Shown in pieces: positions 16,796 to 27,000 of a stretch of 46,723 nucleotides of DNA. The DNA comes from Pseudomonadota bacterium (GTDB taxonomy: Bacteria; Myxococcota_A; UBA9042; GCA-2863065), in the NCBI GenBank assembly GCA_005776585.1, contig SXOX01000211.1:1-46723 (forward strand). The letters are read 5' to 3'. Position numbers and translations under genes: made by a program. Every line of letters starts with the position of its first letter. Positions within the stretch are counted from its first letter, which is position 1. The notes under the pieces are model-generated. The model did not search any database. It was given only the letters and a program-made list of their open reading frames with translations, and was not told where the DNA came from.

Positions 16796-19243
16796 ATGGT
16801 CGCCCTGCCGCGCCGAGTCGTCGCTCTTTCGGCGCTGTGTCTCCTCTGGCTGCGCTGCGGCAGCAGCGCCGACGTCGAGAGTCCGCGCCCGGACTCTGGA
16901 CCGGTGGCGTGTCCGACCCGATGTGGTCGCGGCGAGTTGACCGAGCTCCAGACGCTACGGCACCGCGATCACGGCCTCACCGGGCTCGCCGGTCCACTGG
17001 CCATGGTGCGGGTGCCTGGCGCCCAGGGCGTCATCGTCGCTGCGTCACGCTCGGGGCGCCTGTCGACGGTGGAGTGGGCGCCTCCTCAACCGCGGCTCGC
17101 GCTCGGCGACGCGGCCCTCGACGTCCCGTCGCGTCCGAGCGCCCTCGTCGTGACCGGGAGCGACGCGACCACGCAGAGTCTCCTCGTGGGGACCCTCGAT
17201 GGCCCGGACCTCGTCGCCGTCACGCGCGACGCCGCGACGGGAGCGATGCACGCGACCGACGCGATCTCTGGACCCTTCTTCGACGTGCGGGACCTCGTGG
17301 TCACTGCGACGGGTGCGGTCGTTGTCGCGGCCGCCTCCGCCGTCAGCACCGTCGGTCGCACCTCCGAGGGCTGGCGTGCGGCGCCGACGCAGGACGCCGC
17401 GACGGCCTCGCTACGGGGCACCCGGGCGCTCGAGCTCGACGCGCGCTCAGACATCGTCTGGGCCTGCGGATACGACGGCGATGGGCTCGCGCGGCTCGCG
17501 GTCGGGCCCACGGGCCTCGCGGTGACCGGAGCGTGGACCGCGAAGACTTCCGGCATGGCGGGTCTCGCGGGCATCCGCGACCTCGTGGGACTGGGCTCGC
17601 ACCTCTACGGCGCCACGGCCGGGGGCGTCGTCGGCCTCGACGCGGCGCTCCAAGGTGAGGTGACGCCTCTGGCTCTTTGGGCTGCGCCGCTTCCAGACGG
17701 CGTCGGCGAGGCCTGGGATGGCAGCTCCGTGCTCCCCATCGAGGCGATCGCTGCATCGCCGGATGGCACGCGCGTCTTTGGCGCGACCTACTTCGGAGCC
17801 TACGTCTACGTGTGGGATCGGGTGGCGACCACCGGCGCCCTCGCCAACCCGCGCCGCATTCCGTTTCAGGCCCCGGTGACCGACGACGACTTCGAGGAGG
17901 CCGGCGATGGCGTCGTCCTTGGGCGCGATCCGCGGCTCGAGCCGAGGCCGACGTCGCTGCTGTTCGATGCGCAGAGCGGCCGACTGTGGCTGTCGAGCGC
18001 GGTCTGGGACCTCGTGGCCTCTGTGGATGTCACGCTCAGCGATGTCACGCTCAGCGACGTCACGGTCAGTGGTGCCGCACACGCGACGGCTCAAGAGGGC
18101 GATGGCGGCGTGATGAACCTCGGAGGCGCCTACGCCGTAACCGTGTCGCCGGACGACAAGCACGTCTACGTCGCGTCTTGGAACATACCGGAGCCCGCCG
18201 GGTTCGTCCGAGGCCCGCCTGCCGGCTCGGACCGACCGCTGCTTCCGATTGGACCCGTTACCAAGACCGTCCCGCGGGCGGCGACCTCCGGGTTCTCGGG
18301 CATCGTGGTGACGTCGGACGGACTTCAGGTGCTCGCCGTCGATCCGGGCTTTCCCGGCGAGGACTCGCTGTTCGTCTACGACCGGGAGCCTGAGTCCGGC
18401 CAGCTCGCGTTTCGAGGCAGCGTCGACCCCCCGGGGTCCCACGACATCGCCGTCGCCGTCGCCTGCTCGAACGACGGCCGAAGCGTGTACACCGCGGCCT
18501 TCGAATCGAGCTCGGTGGCGATCTACACGCGCACTCTGTCCACAGGCGAGGTTTACGGACTTCGCGCCCTCACGCACGGTCAGGGCGGGATCACGGGCCT
18601 CGACGGGGTCGAAGACGTCGTCGTCTCGACCGACGACCGCCATGTCTATGCCGCGTCGTACCGCAGCGCCGCCGTCGTCACCTTCGATCGCGACGCGGCG
18701 AGCGGGGATCTCACGCCGCGACAGGTGCTTCGCGAACGGTCCCGCGGCCAAGACGTGTTCCACGGGCTCCACTTCGTCGTGCCGACGCCCGACGGCCGGC
18801 GCCTCGTGGCGGGTGGGCCCGTGACGCATCGGCTCATCGTGCTCGATCGCGCGGACGACGGTAGCCTGTCGACGGCCTTCGTGCTCGACTACGACACGAC
18901 CACGGCGGCGGCCTGGGGTCGTCACGGTCGCGGCGCAGGGCCAGAGCCTGGTCGCGTCGCGATCTCGCCGGACAGCCGAAGCGTCTACGCCGCGCTACGC
19001 GGCTGGGATACTGTGGCCGTCTGGCGCCTGGAGGATGACGGCCGGCTGACCTTCGTTGGCTCGTACCCGCTCCCGACCACGACCGTCGCGCCGATCGCCT
19101 GGCCCAACGGCGTGGCGGTGACAGCCGACGGTCACGCGGTCCTGGTCGCCAGTCGACTCGGCGATGCGCTTACGGTGCTGAGCCGGGCCGGTCGTGGCGC
19201 GGGCGAGGCGGACGGCTGCGGCGGCCTGTGTCCGGCGCCGTAG
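16796..19243 (+). CDS. Secreted lactonase-like beta-propeller protein
   Basis: A protein of 815 residues from ATG 16796 (ATG 16769 is an in-frame alternative). A hydrophobic N-terminus (VVALSALCLLWLRC) suggests export; the Arg before the Cys makes lipidation doubtful. The repeated blade pattern is that of the lactonase/YVTN propeller group, with an aromatic or valine strand then a phrase such as SPDDKHVYVASW, STDDRHVYAASY, SNDGRSVYTAAF and SPDSRSVYAALR, followed by a turn with FDRDAASGDL. There are probably two propellers. Family knowledge: relatives include 6-phosphogluconolactonase-like proteins and many surface proteins with no known activity, so a lactonase function should not be assumed. 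A 15-bp coding repeat lies at 18026-18070. Confidence 0.82.
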   Translation: MVALPRRVVALSALCLLWLRCGSSADVESPRPDSGPVACPTRCGRGELTELQTLRHRDHGLTGLAGPLAMVRVPGAQGVIVAASRSGRLSTVEWAPPQPRLALGDAALDVPSRPSALVVTGSDATTQSLLVGTLDGPDLVAVTRDAATGAMHATDAISGPFFDVRDLVVTATGAVVVAAASAVSTVGRTSEGWRAAPTQDAATASLRGTRALELDARSDIVWACGYDGDGLARLAVGPTGLAVTGAWTAKTSGMAGLAGIRDLVGLGSHLYGATAGGVVGLDAALQGEVTPLALWAAPLPDGVGEAWDGSSVLPIEAIAASPDGTRVFGATYFGAYVYVWDRVATTGALANPRRIPFQAPVTDDDFEEAGDGVVLGRDPRLEPRPTSLLFDAQSGRLWLSSAVWDLVASVDVTLSDVTLSDVTVSGAAHATAQEGDGGVMNLGGAYAVTVSPDDKHVYVASWNIPEPAGFVRGPPAGSDRPLLPIGPVTKTVPRAATSGFSGIVVTSDGLQVLAVDPGFPGEDSLFVYDREPESGQLAFRGSVDPPGSHDIAVAVACSNDGRSVYTAAFESSSVAIYTRTLSTGEVYGLRALTHGQGGITGLDGVEDVVVSTDDRHVYAASYRSAAVVTFDRDAASGDLTPRQVLRERSRGQDVFHGLHFVVPTPDGRRLVAGGPVTHRLIVLDRADDGSLSTAFVLDYDTTTAAAWGRHGRGAGPEPGRVAISPDSRSVYAALRGWDTVAVWRLEDDGRLTFVGSYPLPTTTVAPIAWPNGVAVTADGHAVLVASRLGDALTVLSRAGRGAGEADGCGGLCPAP
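18026..18070 (+). repeat. Three tandem 15-bp coding repeats
   Basis: GATGTCACGCTCAGC at 18026-18040 is repeated exactly at 18041-18055 and with three changes at 18056-18070. It encodes DVTLS, DVTLS, DVTVS in a surface loop of the propeller protein. Confidence 0.9.
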
Positions 19244-19261
19244 CCCGAGCGAGGTGCTCTT

Positions 19262-21676
19262 CTAGTCCTTGGCCGTCGCGATGGCGAGGTTGCAGACGTA
19301 GCCGTACCCGTACCGGAACGGCAGCGGCGCGGCCTTCTTCTCGCGGAACGTCGCGGCCAGGTCCGACTGGTCGAACTTCTTGAAGTACGGCAGCGGGTGG
19401 CTGTAGCGGCCGTAGAGGGCCAGCTCCCATCCGCCCTGCAGCAGGTGCTTGATGGGCACGCCGCTGTCGTCTTGAACGATGGCCTTGCTCTTCTCCAGCA
19501 CGACCTTCTTCATCTCGGAGAAGAACGCGTGGTGCAGCAGGTACGACGCCGACTTGAGCTGCGTCACGACGCCACGCTTGGGCAGTCCGGCCAGGAACTT
19601 CGCCATGCCAGGCGCTTCGCTGAGGCCCTTGTCCGACAGGTCGCCGCTGAAGTAGTACACAGTACGCTTCTCGCCGTTGCGCGTGAACTGCACGGCGACT
19701 GCACGCCCGAGCCCCGACTCTTTGGCGCGGTCTCCCGACTCGAGCGCGCCCTCGGCCGTGACCTTGACGGGCGAGACCGAGTCGACCGTGGCGCCCATGC
19801 GCGCGAGGTAATAGAGAATGATGGGCAGCGTCCCATCGACGTTCTTGTTGCGGAGGCGCACCTCCATGTCGTCGGTGATGTAGAAGCCCATGTGCGCGGC
19901 CGAGCGAATCGACTTGTGCAGGATCTCGCCAAAGGTCGTCAGCGACTTGCCGAGGATGACCTTGGGCTCCGGGAAGCTGCCCACGGGCTCGAGCGCGAAC
20001 AGGTACAGCGTCGTCGCCTCGGGGAAGAACACGAGGGGGAAGAGCACGTCGGGTCCGCTGAACGGGTAGAAGACGGTCCTGGCGCCCGCGAGCGATGGCG
20101 CGGAGATGCCGTTGCGCCACTGCGTCATCGTGTCGATCTTGGGCTGTACGAATTTCGACCACGCCGAGTCGGCCGACGCCGCGTACTTCTTCCAGCCGGG
20201 CTCGGCCGTCAGCTTGGCTACCTCCGAGTCGCCCGAGACCGGAAGCCCCGCGATGAAGCGGGCGGCCTCGTTCGCCGTCGCCGTCGCCGTCGTCGTCCCC
20301 TTCGGCTCGTCGGCGTGGGCCGTCCCAGCGCAGCCGCCGATCCCGAGCGCGACCATGGCCACCCCGAGCAGGAAGACGGCGCCGCGCGCGTTCCCGCGCT
20401 TCAGCAGGCGCGCCGCGAAGGCGCCGAGCAACACCGTACCCAATCCAATCATCGACTCCATTGGCTTCTCCTTCGCGACGAAGATGACGACCCAGACATT
20501 GAACAGGACGAAGATGATGACCGGCAGCGGATACAGTGGCACTCGAAACGTGTCGCCCGGTGGCGGCCCGTGCCGATGGCGTTGCACGAGCAGCGCGATG
20601 CCCGTGAGCGTCGTGAAGCCCGTGAGCACGAAGCCGGTGTAGGTGAGCAGCATCTCGAAGCTGGCGGTCAGGACCAGGACCATCGAGAGGCCCGACTGAA
20701 ACGCGAGCGCGATGCGGGGAACGCCATCGGCCGTCTCACGCCGGAGCACGCCGAGCGCAGGGTAGTCGTCTCCGATGGCGCGCAGCACGCGGGGTCCGGC
20801 AAAGACCATGGAGCTGACCGTCGAGATGAGCAGCAGCGCGATGACGCCCGACATGGCCGCCCCACCGCGAGCGCCGAAGAGCGCGTCCGAGGCGACGGCC
20901 GCGACCTCCTCTTTGCCCATCAGCTCCGACGCGGGAGCCGCGGCCAGGAACGTGAGGTTCAGGAGCACGTAGAGCGCCGTCACCAGGCCGGTGCCGAGGA
21001 GGAGCGCGCGCGGCAGGGTCCGGTTCGGGTCCTTGACCTCGTGGACGAAGTACGCGGCCGCGTTCCAGCCCGAGTACGCGTAGCCGACGTAGACGGCTGC
21101 GACGGCGAACTTGGCGTTGGTCACGTCCGCGAGGATGGAGCCCGACGGCAGGTGCATGCCGCGCGCGCCGGCGATGGCGAGGCCGATGGCGACGAACGCG
21201 AGGATGACGACGACCTTGAGGCCCGAGGCCACGACCTGGAAGCGCCCGCCGAACGCGACCCCGCGCGCGTGGACGACCGTGATGCCGGCGATGACGACGA
21301 GCGCTGCGATCGTGGGATCGGTGCCCGGGAACAGGTGCGTGAGGTACTTGCCGAGCGCCATCGCCGCGAGCGCGACGGGTGCGGCGCAGCCGACCGTGGC
21401 GGAGGTGTGGCCGGCCGCGAAGCCCACGCTCGGATGCTGGTTGCGCGTCTGGATGTTGGACTCGCCGCCTGCGTTGGGAAATGTCGCCCCGAGCTCGGAG
21501 TACGCGAGCGCTCCGCACAGTGCGATGACGCCGCCCATGAGCCACAGCAACAGGATGGCGGTGCCGTCGTGCAGGTCAAAGAGCTGAAAGCCGAGCGAGG
21601 TGAAGACGCCCGTGCCAATCATGTTGGCGATGACGTAGCTCGTAGCGGCTGGAGTACCGAGCGTGCCGACCCTCAC
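19262..21676 (-). CDS. APC-superfamily permease fused to a C-terminal secreted domain
   Basis: A protein of 804 residues from GTG 21676, the only plausible start between the divergent gene and the first membrane segment. Residues ~8-430 are an amino acid/polyamine permease-like (APC) domain. It opens with ATSYVIANMIGTGVF, the family's GxG first helix, and continues with GYAYSGWNAAAYFVHEVKDP and about a dozen hydrophobic segments. At ~431-450 is a further segment, GAVFLLGVAMVALGIGGCAG, which looks like a complete lipoprotein signal with lipobox GGC. It is followed by ~350 soluble residues (VFYPFSGPDVLFPLVFFPEA, FYITDDMEVRLRNKNVDG) whose family I do not recognise. No stop or frameshift separates the parts. 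Likely an inner-membrane transporter with a large periplasmic domain; the substrate is unknown. The upstream region is a 67-bp AT-rich divergent gap. Confidence 0.83.
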   Translation of the reverse strand: MRVGTLGTPAATSYVIANMIGTGVFTSLGFQLFDLHDGTAILLLWLMGGVIALCGALAYSELGATFPNAGGESNIQTRNQHPSVGFAAGHTSATVGCAAPVALAAMALGKYLTHLFPGTDPTIAALVVIAGITVVHARGVAFGGRFQVVASGLKVVVILAFVAIGLAIAGARGMHLPSGSILADVTNAKFAVAAVYVGYAYSGWNAAAYFVHEVKDPNRTLPRALLLGTGLVTALYVLLNLTFLAAAPASELMGKEEVAAVASDALFGARGGAAMSGVIALLLISTVSSMVFAGPRVLRAIGDDYPALGVLRRETADGVPRIALAFQSGLSMVLVLTASFEMLLTYTGFVLTGFTTLTGIALLVQRHRHGPPPGDTFRVPLYPLPVIIFVLFNVWVVIFVAKEKPMESMIGLGTVLLGAFAARLLKRGNARGAVFLLGVAMVALGIGGCAGTAHADEPKGTTTATATANEAARFIAGLPVSGDSEVAKLTAEPGWKKYAASADSAWSKFVQPKIDTMTQWRNGISAPSLAGARTVFYPFSGPDVLFPLVFFPEATTLYLFALEPVGSFPEPKVILGKSLTTFGEILHKSIRSAAHMGFYITDDMEVRLRNKNVDGTLPIILYYLARMGATVDSVSPVKVTAEGALESGDRAKESGLGRAVAVQFTRNGEKRTVYYFSGDLSDKGLSEAPGMAKFLAGLPKRGVVTQLKSASYLLHHAFFSEMKKVVLEKSKAIVQDDSGVPIKHLLQGGWELALYGRYSHPLPYFKKFDQSDLAATFREKKAAPLPFRYGYGYVCNLAIATAKD

Positions 21677-21743
21677 GCTCCCTTTTTGCCATCGGTCGGC
21701 GAAAAGGGAAGAAATTGAACGTTTTTTGCTAGGATCGGGCCCG

Positions 21744-22658
21744 GTGGGAATCTGGTTGACCCTCATCGTCGCGCTCGTCCCGGCCGCTGCCTTCGCCGCG
21801 CGGATCGACCCCGAGGTCACGCGTGGGCCGGAGGGCGCCATGGTCGTCGCGCACCTGGCGGAGGCGCCGTTCCCGGACGGCAAGTCCAAGTGGAACGACG
21901 ATACGGTGCTCATCTTCGTCCCGGCTCACTATCGTGTCGGCCCCAAGGTCTCGATGCTCGTGCACTTCCATGGCCACCAGACGACGGCGAAGGCGGGCCT
22001 CGAGGGCCTCAAGCTCGTCGATCAGCTGCTCTTGTCGCGCCAGGAGGCCGTGCTCGTGGCGCCCCAGGGACCGCTGCGGGCGGCGGACTCGTCGTCGGGC
22101 AAGCTCGAGCGACCCGAGGCGTTCGCGAAGCTCCTCCGCGCCGTGCTCAAGGTGCTGCGCACGGTGCGACTGGCCCCCAAGGGCTGCGTGCCGGGGCATG
22201 TCGTGGTCACGGCGCACAGCGGCGGCTTCGAGGCCGCGGCCGATGCGGCCAAGCACGGCGGTCATCCGATCGCGCAGCTCATCCTGATCGACGCACTCTA
22301 CGGCCGGTTCGACGACTTCGCGAGCTGGATCGCCGGCGCGGGAAGCCGCCGCTTCGCCAGCATTCAGACTGAGGGTGGCCGCCCCGACGAGCGCAGCGAG
22401 AAGCTCAAGGCGCGACTGAAGCGCTTGGGCGTGCGCTGGCTGGTCGAAGAACGCGAGGGTCAGCTCTCGCGACTCGACCTCGTGCGCAACCGCGTGCTGT
22501 TCCTGCGCAGTCGGCTCGGCCACTACGAGTGCGGCTTCGCCCACCTGCAAGTGCGCGACCTGCTCATGGCGAGCCCGTTTACGCGCCGTCTCGAGACCGA
22601 CTGGTTTCGCGAGCGGGCGCGGGTTCCGCGTCCGTTGGATCGCTGGGTCGGGCGGTGA
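21744..22658 (+). CDS. Exported alpha/beta-hydrolase-like protein
   Basis: A protein of 304 residues from GTG 21744, with AGGA 9 bases upstream; TTG 21726 is an alternative. The N-terminus VGIWLTLIVALVPAAAFAAR is a secretory signal peptide with an AFA-A cleavage site. Residues ~60-75 (MLVHFHGHQTTA) resemble the strand and oxyanion-hole region of alpha/beta hydrolases. VVVTAHSGGFEAAA at ~154-167 matches a nucleophile elbow (AHSGG, Ser159), with the usual first Gly replaced by Ala. A late His (GHYECGFAHL) could complete a triad. Probably a periplasmic esterase or peptidase-like enzyme; the substrate is unknown. The 3' end overlaps the convergent TANGO2/NRDE gene by 80 bases. Confidence 0.8.
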   Translation: MGIWLTLIVALVPAAAFAARIDPEVTRGPEGAMVVAHLAEAPFPDGKSKWNDDTVLIFVPAHYRVGPKVSMLVHFHGHQTTAKAGLEGLKLVDQLLLSRQEAVLVAPQGPLRAADSSSGKLERPEAFAKLLRAVLKVLRTVRLAPKGCVPGHVVVTAHSGGFEAAADAAKHGGHPIAQLILIDALYGRFDDFASWIAGAGSRRFASIQTEGGRPDERSEKLKARLKRLGVRWLVEEREGQLSRLDLVRNRVLFLRSRLGHYECGFAHLQVRDLLMASPFTRRLETDWFRERARVPRPLDRWVGR

Positions 22659-23358
22659 GGTCGCCGTAGCTCGAATACGGCGTCTGACATGGTGGCCCTT
22701 CCGCATGGCGGTAGTCCCAACCCTGCGCCGTTCGCCGAATGAGCGCCGAGCTTCGCGTCCCGTAACCCACGGCGTCCCAGTGAACGCACGTGCCGTCGAA
22801 GCTTGGCTCCGCGTGACGCGCCAGGATCTGGCGGAGCACATCGTCGGTGGGCGGCGACGGGCTCTCGGCGATCGCCGCTGCCTGGGCCTCGAGCACCGGG
22901 ACGCGCGCGGTCGGGCCGGCGTCGAAGCTGCGCTCGGTGAGGACATGCACGCCGGGCGTGAGCACGCGCACGGTCAGCGCGGCGCCGTCGCCGATAACCA
23001 GCCACCCCGAGTCGCCATCGATGCACACGAGGTGAAAGCCGTTGTACGCGCGGGCGTCGAGGCTCCTGAGCCACGTCTCGACGCTGCCCGTCTCCGTGAG
23101 CGCGCCCGTGACGAGCTCCCCTCGGCTGCGACGCGAGGTATCGGGCGGACCGCGCAGGAAGCGGTTGGTGAGACCGACGAAGCGCCCCGCGCGCGTGACG
23201 CCCATCCAGGTGCCGCCGGCCTGGAGGTCCCGCGGCGCGAGCACGTCGCCGGTCCAGCGCGGAGGCTCGGCGCGTCGCGCCAATTGCTCGTCGCGATTGG
23301 CGGCCACGACGAGCGGCGTCTGCGGCCAGAGGTGATGCCACAGGATTACCGTGCACAT
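22579..23358 (-). CDS. TANGO2/NRDE family protein
   Basis: A protein of 259 residues starting at ATG 23358, which overlaps the stop of the upstream lipoprotein gene as ATGA. It begins MCTVILWHH and has VVAANRDEQLARRAEPP at ~18-34. Start, Cys2 and NRDE motif are the hallmarks of the NRDE (TANGO2, PF05742) family, whose Cys2 resembles an N-terminal nucleophile. AGGTWMGVTRAGRFVGLTN and GYGTRSSALI are further conserved blocks. Family knowledge: eukaryotic TANGO2 has been linked to Golgi organisation and haem or lipid handling; bacterial members are poorly understood. There is no signal peptide, so it is cytoplasmic. The length matches the family. The C-terminal ~25 residues are Pro/Ala/Arg-rich and lie in the overlap with the convergent hydrolase gene. 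Confidence 0.9.
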   Translation of the reverse strand: MCTVILWHHLWPQTPLVVAANRDEQLARRAEPPRWTGDVLAPRDLQAGGTWMGVTRAGRFVGLTNRFLRGPPDTSRRSRGELVTGALTETGSVETWLRSLDARAYNGFHLVCIDGDSGWLVIGDGAALTVRVLTPGVHVLTERSFDAGPTARVPVLEAQAAAIAESPSPPTDDVLRQILARHAEPSFDGTCVHWDAVGYGTRSSALIRRTAQGWDYRHAEGPPCQTPYSSYGDLTARPSDPTDAEPAPARETSRSRDGA

Positions 23359-23915
23359 CAGTCGAGCCGCAACGACTCGCACAGCGCCTTGACGTCGGGC
23401 AGGCGCGCAGCGTCCTCCGGCTTGAGGATCGCGTAGCACATCAGCACGCCGGGCGGCTTGGCGATGGGAACGAAGAGGCGCGCATGCACATGTCCCGTGT
23501 CGCGCGTGTGCTTCATCCAGACGCGGCCGTCCGAGCGAGGCTCGCGCTCGACGCTCGGCAGGTCCTCCTTGCCGAACTGCAGGCTGATGACCCAGTCGAG
23601 GCACGCTGCGGCGTCCTTGCGATCGGGGCACCGGAGCGACCCGAGCCCAGGCGGGAGGAAGCCCGACAGGCCGGCGAGGGCGACCGACGGCGCGCCCATG
23701 GGGTCGAGCTCGACCGTCGCGTCGGAGGGCACCTGCATTGTGATCGCCGTAGCCTCTTCGGGCTTCTTCTCGGCTGTGGGAAAGATCGTAAAGCGCCGTT
23801 CTGTCGAGGCCGGAGGGCGCGCCGACGCGGCCGTGACGCCGGAAGGCGCCTTCGCCTTCTTGCACCCGACGAGGGCGACCATCATGACCATCATGACAAG
23901 TATCGAGAGCCTCAC
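23358..23915 (-). CDS. Small putative lipoprotein; unknown function
   Basis: A protein of 185 residues starting at GTG 23915, with GGAGG 5 bases upstream. This start is much better supported than the far longer open frame reaching 24533, whose extra part is antisense to the next gene. The signal peptide is Met-rich and ends in a textbook lipobox, LVGC (Cys18), followed by KKAKAP. The mature part has two Cys (residues ~100-110, SLRCPDRKDAAACLDW) that could form a disulfide, and a compact alpha/beta pattern ending LKPEDAARLPDVKALCESLR. No family is recognised. It is co-transcribed and translationally coupled with the NRDE gene, which suggests a shared but unknown role. Confidence 0.82.
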   Translation of the reverse strand: MRLSILVMMVMMVALVGCKKAKAPSGVTAASARPPASTERRFTIFPTAEKKPEEATAITMQVPSDATVELDPMGAPSVALAGLSGFLPPGLGSLRCPDRKDAAACLDWVISLQFGKEDLPSVEREPRSDGRVWMKHTRDTGHVHARLFVPIAKPPGVLMCYAILKPEDAARLPDVKALCESLRLD

Positions 23916-24011
23916 ATGCACCTCCAGCTCAGCCGACCATGTGCCACGGTCCGTGTCCGCGTTGCAACGCGGCGTTGACGCCCGAGAAGCTGGCTCATAC
24001 GCTCCGCTTCC

Positions 24012-27000
24012 ATGCGACTCGTGACCTCCTGCTTCCTCATGTTTCTTGCCCCCATCTCGCTGTCGATGTGCAAAGCTGCTGAGGAGGCGCCCAACCTCGC
24101 CCCCACCGACGTGGGAAAGGCCGACGTCAAGGGACCGGACATTCCGAAAGTCGAGCTGCCAACGCTCGATGAAGGGCCCGAGGGCCCCGAAGATGACGTC
24201 GGACCCGAGCCCGAGGTCTCGGGCGATGTGGCCGCCGACACGACCGTGACGCCCACGATCCATCGGGTCGCGGCGGACCTCACCGCGTGGACCAAGGGTC
24301 CGGCCGGGGCGTTCGCGCGCCAGATCACCGACGCCAAGGACCTCATGGAGGGCCCGGCCGCGCAGGGCCGCGTGGGTGACTGGATCATCGGCAACGCCAA
24401 GGCGCGATTCATCGTCCAAGGCGCGGACCGCCACTCGACGCCATGCCCGTACGGGGGTAATGTCATTGACGTCGGACTGGCGCAATCGGGTGACGTCTGG
24501 CGCGACGTCGCCGGCGAGATCTGCCTCTTCCATCAGCTCGGCCGCACGCTCTTGGCCAAGGACTTCGAAATTGTCGCAGACGGCTCCAAGGGTCCGGCGG
24601 TCCTCGCGGTGACCGGGGACGATACCGTGAACGACTTCATCAACGTACAGTCGCTGCTCGAGAGCTATGTGCCTGGATTGACAGTGCTTCCGGTCAACCC
24701 AGACCAGGAGCGCAAGACGAAGATTACGCTGTATTATGTCCTTGACGGGGTTTCGACGGCCGTGCGCCTCGTCATGGCGTTCCGCAACGATGACGTCACG
24801 ACGGCGACGCTACTCCCCGGTCTGCTCGTCGACTCCGGCGGCGCCATCGAGTTTTTCAACCCGGCGAGCAGCTTCGGTGGCTTTGGCTACAAGAGCATCG
24901 CGCCCGAGAAGCTGGACTTCCTGGCCTTCCGCGGCGCTCAGTCGAGCTACGCCATCGCGCCCGACCCCCAGCCCAACGGCGCGCCCGGCGGCTCGTACCT
25001 GGCGGTCAGCGGTGTCGCGGGCATGGTGCTCGGCACTGACGACGTCCTGGGCACGCTGGTCGGGGGCCCCGAGGTCCTCCAGAACAGCCCCGCGGTGCTG
25101 ACGCTCGCGCCGGACGCCGTAGGCACGCGCGGCCTCTGGATCGCCGCGGGTGACGGCGGCCTCTCGACCATCACCGACGAGCTCTATTCCAAGCGGGCGC
25201 TCACGTCGGGATCATTGACCTTGACGGCGAAGACCAGCACCGGTGAGTCGGTCTCCGGTCACCGCATCTCATTGGTCAAGGGCAAGGCGGCGGTGTCCCA
25301 GGTCGTGACCGACGCCAACGGCGTCGCTGCCCTCACCTTGCCCGTCGGGACGTACGACGTGGTGCCCGACTCGACGCGCCGCCGGGTGACGAAGGCTGCG
25401 AAGGTGACCATCGAGGCCGGCAAGGCGACGGCCATCGACGTAGCGCTCGAGGCGCAAGGCCACCTCGCGCTGACCGTGACCGACAGCGGCTCCAGCGCCC
25501 CGTCTCCTGCGAAGCTGTCGCTGCGATGTGTCGGCGAGTGCCCCGGTCGCGGCACGTCGCTCGAGCGCGATGTCACCTTCGACGCGGTCCCCGCGGGGTT
25601 CCAGGCGGTCGCGTTCGTGGGCATGGATGGTAAGCTCACCATCCCCGTGCCGTCGGGTGACTACAAGGTCGTCGTCAGCCGCGGCCCCGTCTCGAGCGTG
25701 TGGCCCAACGACGATCTCGAGGGCTCGCCCGTGACCGTCGAGGCCGGAAAGACGATCGAGGTCGCGGCCAACATCCAGAAGGTCGTGCCGACGCCGGGGT
25801 GGCTCTCCGGCGACTTCCACGTGCACGCCATCAACAGCCCCGATAGCCCCATCGACCACACCCAGCGCGTGCTGTCGTTTCTGGCCGAGGGCGTCGACGT
25901 GCTGGTCTCGACGGACCACGACTACGTCACGGACTTGGCGCCCGTCGTGAAGATGCTCAACGCCGACAGCGCGCTCATTCCCATCACCGGCGTCGAGCTC
26001 ACCACCTTCGACTACGGTCACTACAACGGCTTCCCGCTCGTCCAGAGTCCGACGGACCTGACTGGCGGTGCGCTCGATTGGGGGAACGACGTCGCGCCCT
26101 GTTGGCATCCGTCCGCGATCTTCGCGGGACTTCAAGCCCCGGCGGGGACCCAGGTCGTGCAGGTCAACCATCCGGATGGCGGCTACTTTCGCTACATCGG
26201 CTGGGACACCCAGACTGACGCCACCACCACGAGCCCGGCCAAGTTCCGCATCGCGCCCGATCCGACCGCGACCGCGGGAGACACCAAGCTCTGGTCCCCG
26301 GACTTCACCGCGATCGAGGTCATGAACGGAACCGACATCACGAAGTTCTACAAGAATGGCGCCTGGTGGGTGACCCTGCTTTCGCGCGGGATCAAGCGCA
26401 CGGGAACGGCCGTCTCCGACACACACCGCGCGATCTCCGACGGTAGCGGCGGCCCACGGACCTGGACGTGGGTCGGCCCCGGGAAGGACTCGCCCAAGAC
26501 GTTTGACGGCGAGCTCTTCGCCACGCGGGTCAACGAAGGTCGCGCGGTTGGCTCCTCGGGCCCGTTCCTGATGCTGGAGTCGCTCGACGGCGGCGCCGTC
26601 AGTCAGAGCGTCGGCGGCACGCACGTGCTGCCCAAGGCCGGGGGGACGGTCTCGCTCCGCGTCACGGTCCGCGTTCCACGGTGGATGGCGGTGGATACCA
26701 TCGAGATCCTCGGCAACGTCACAGACGCAGCGCCGCCTCCGGGCGAGGTTCAGGCGTTCAAGCCCAAGCCTCTGGCGACCCGGGCCGTGACACTCGCTGC
26801 GGCCGACCTCAAGGACGGCAAGTACTACGAGAAGGTCGAGATGTTCGAGCTCCCGGTGACCCAGGACAGCTGGTTCCTGGCCATCGTGCGCGGCGACGGC
26901 AAGGACGGAAAGACGATGACTCCGGTCGTTCCGCAAGCCAACGCGCGCCCGTTTGCGTTCACCAATGCGCTCTGGGTCGACGTCGGAGGCGATGGCTGGA

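Noticed and set aside
23916..24533. N-terminal extension of the small lipoprotein up to 24533
   Set aside because: The extension is antisense to the start of the PHP hydrolase gene. GTG 23915 has a strong ribosome-binding site and starts a canonical lipoprotein signal.
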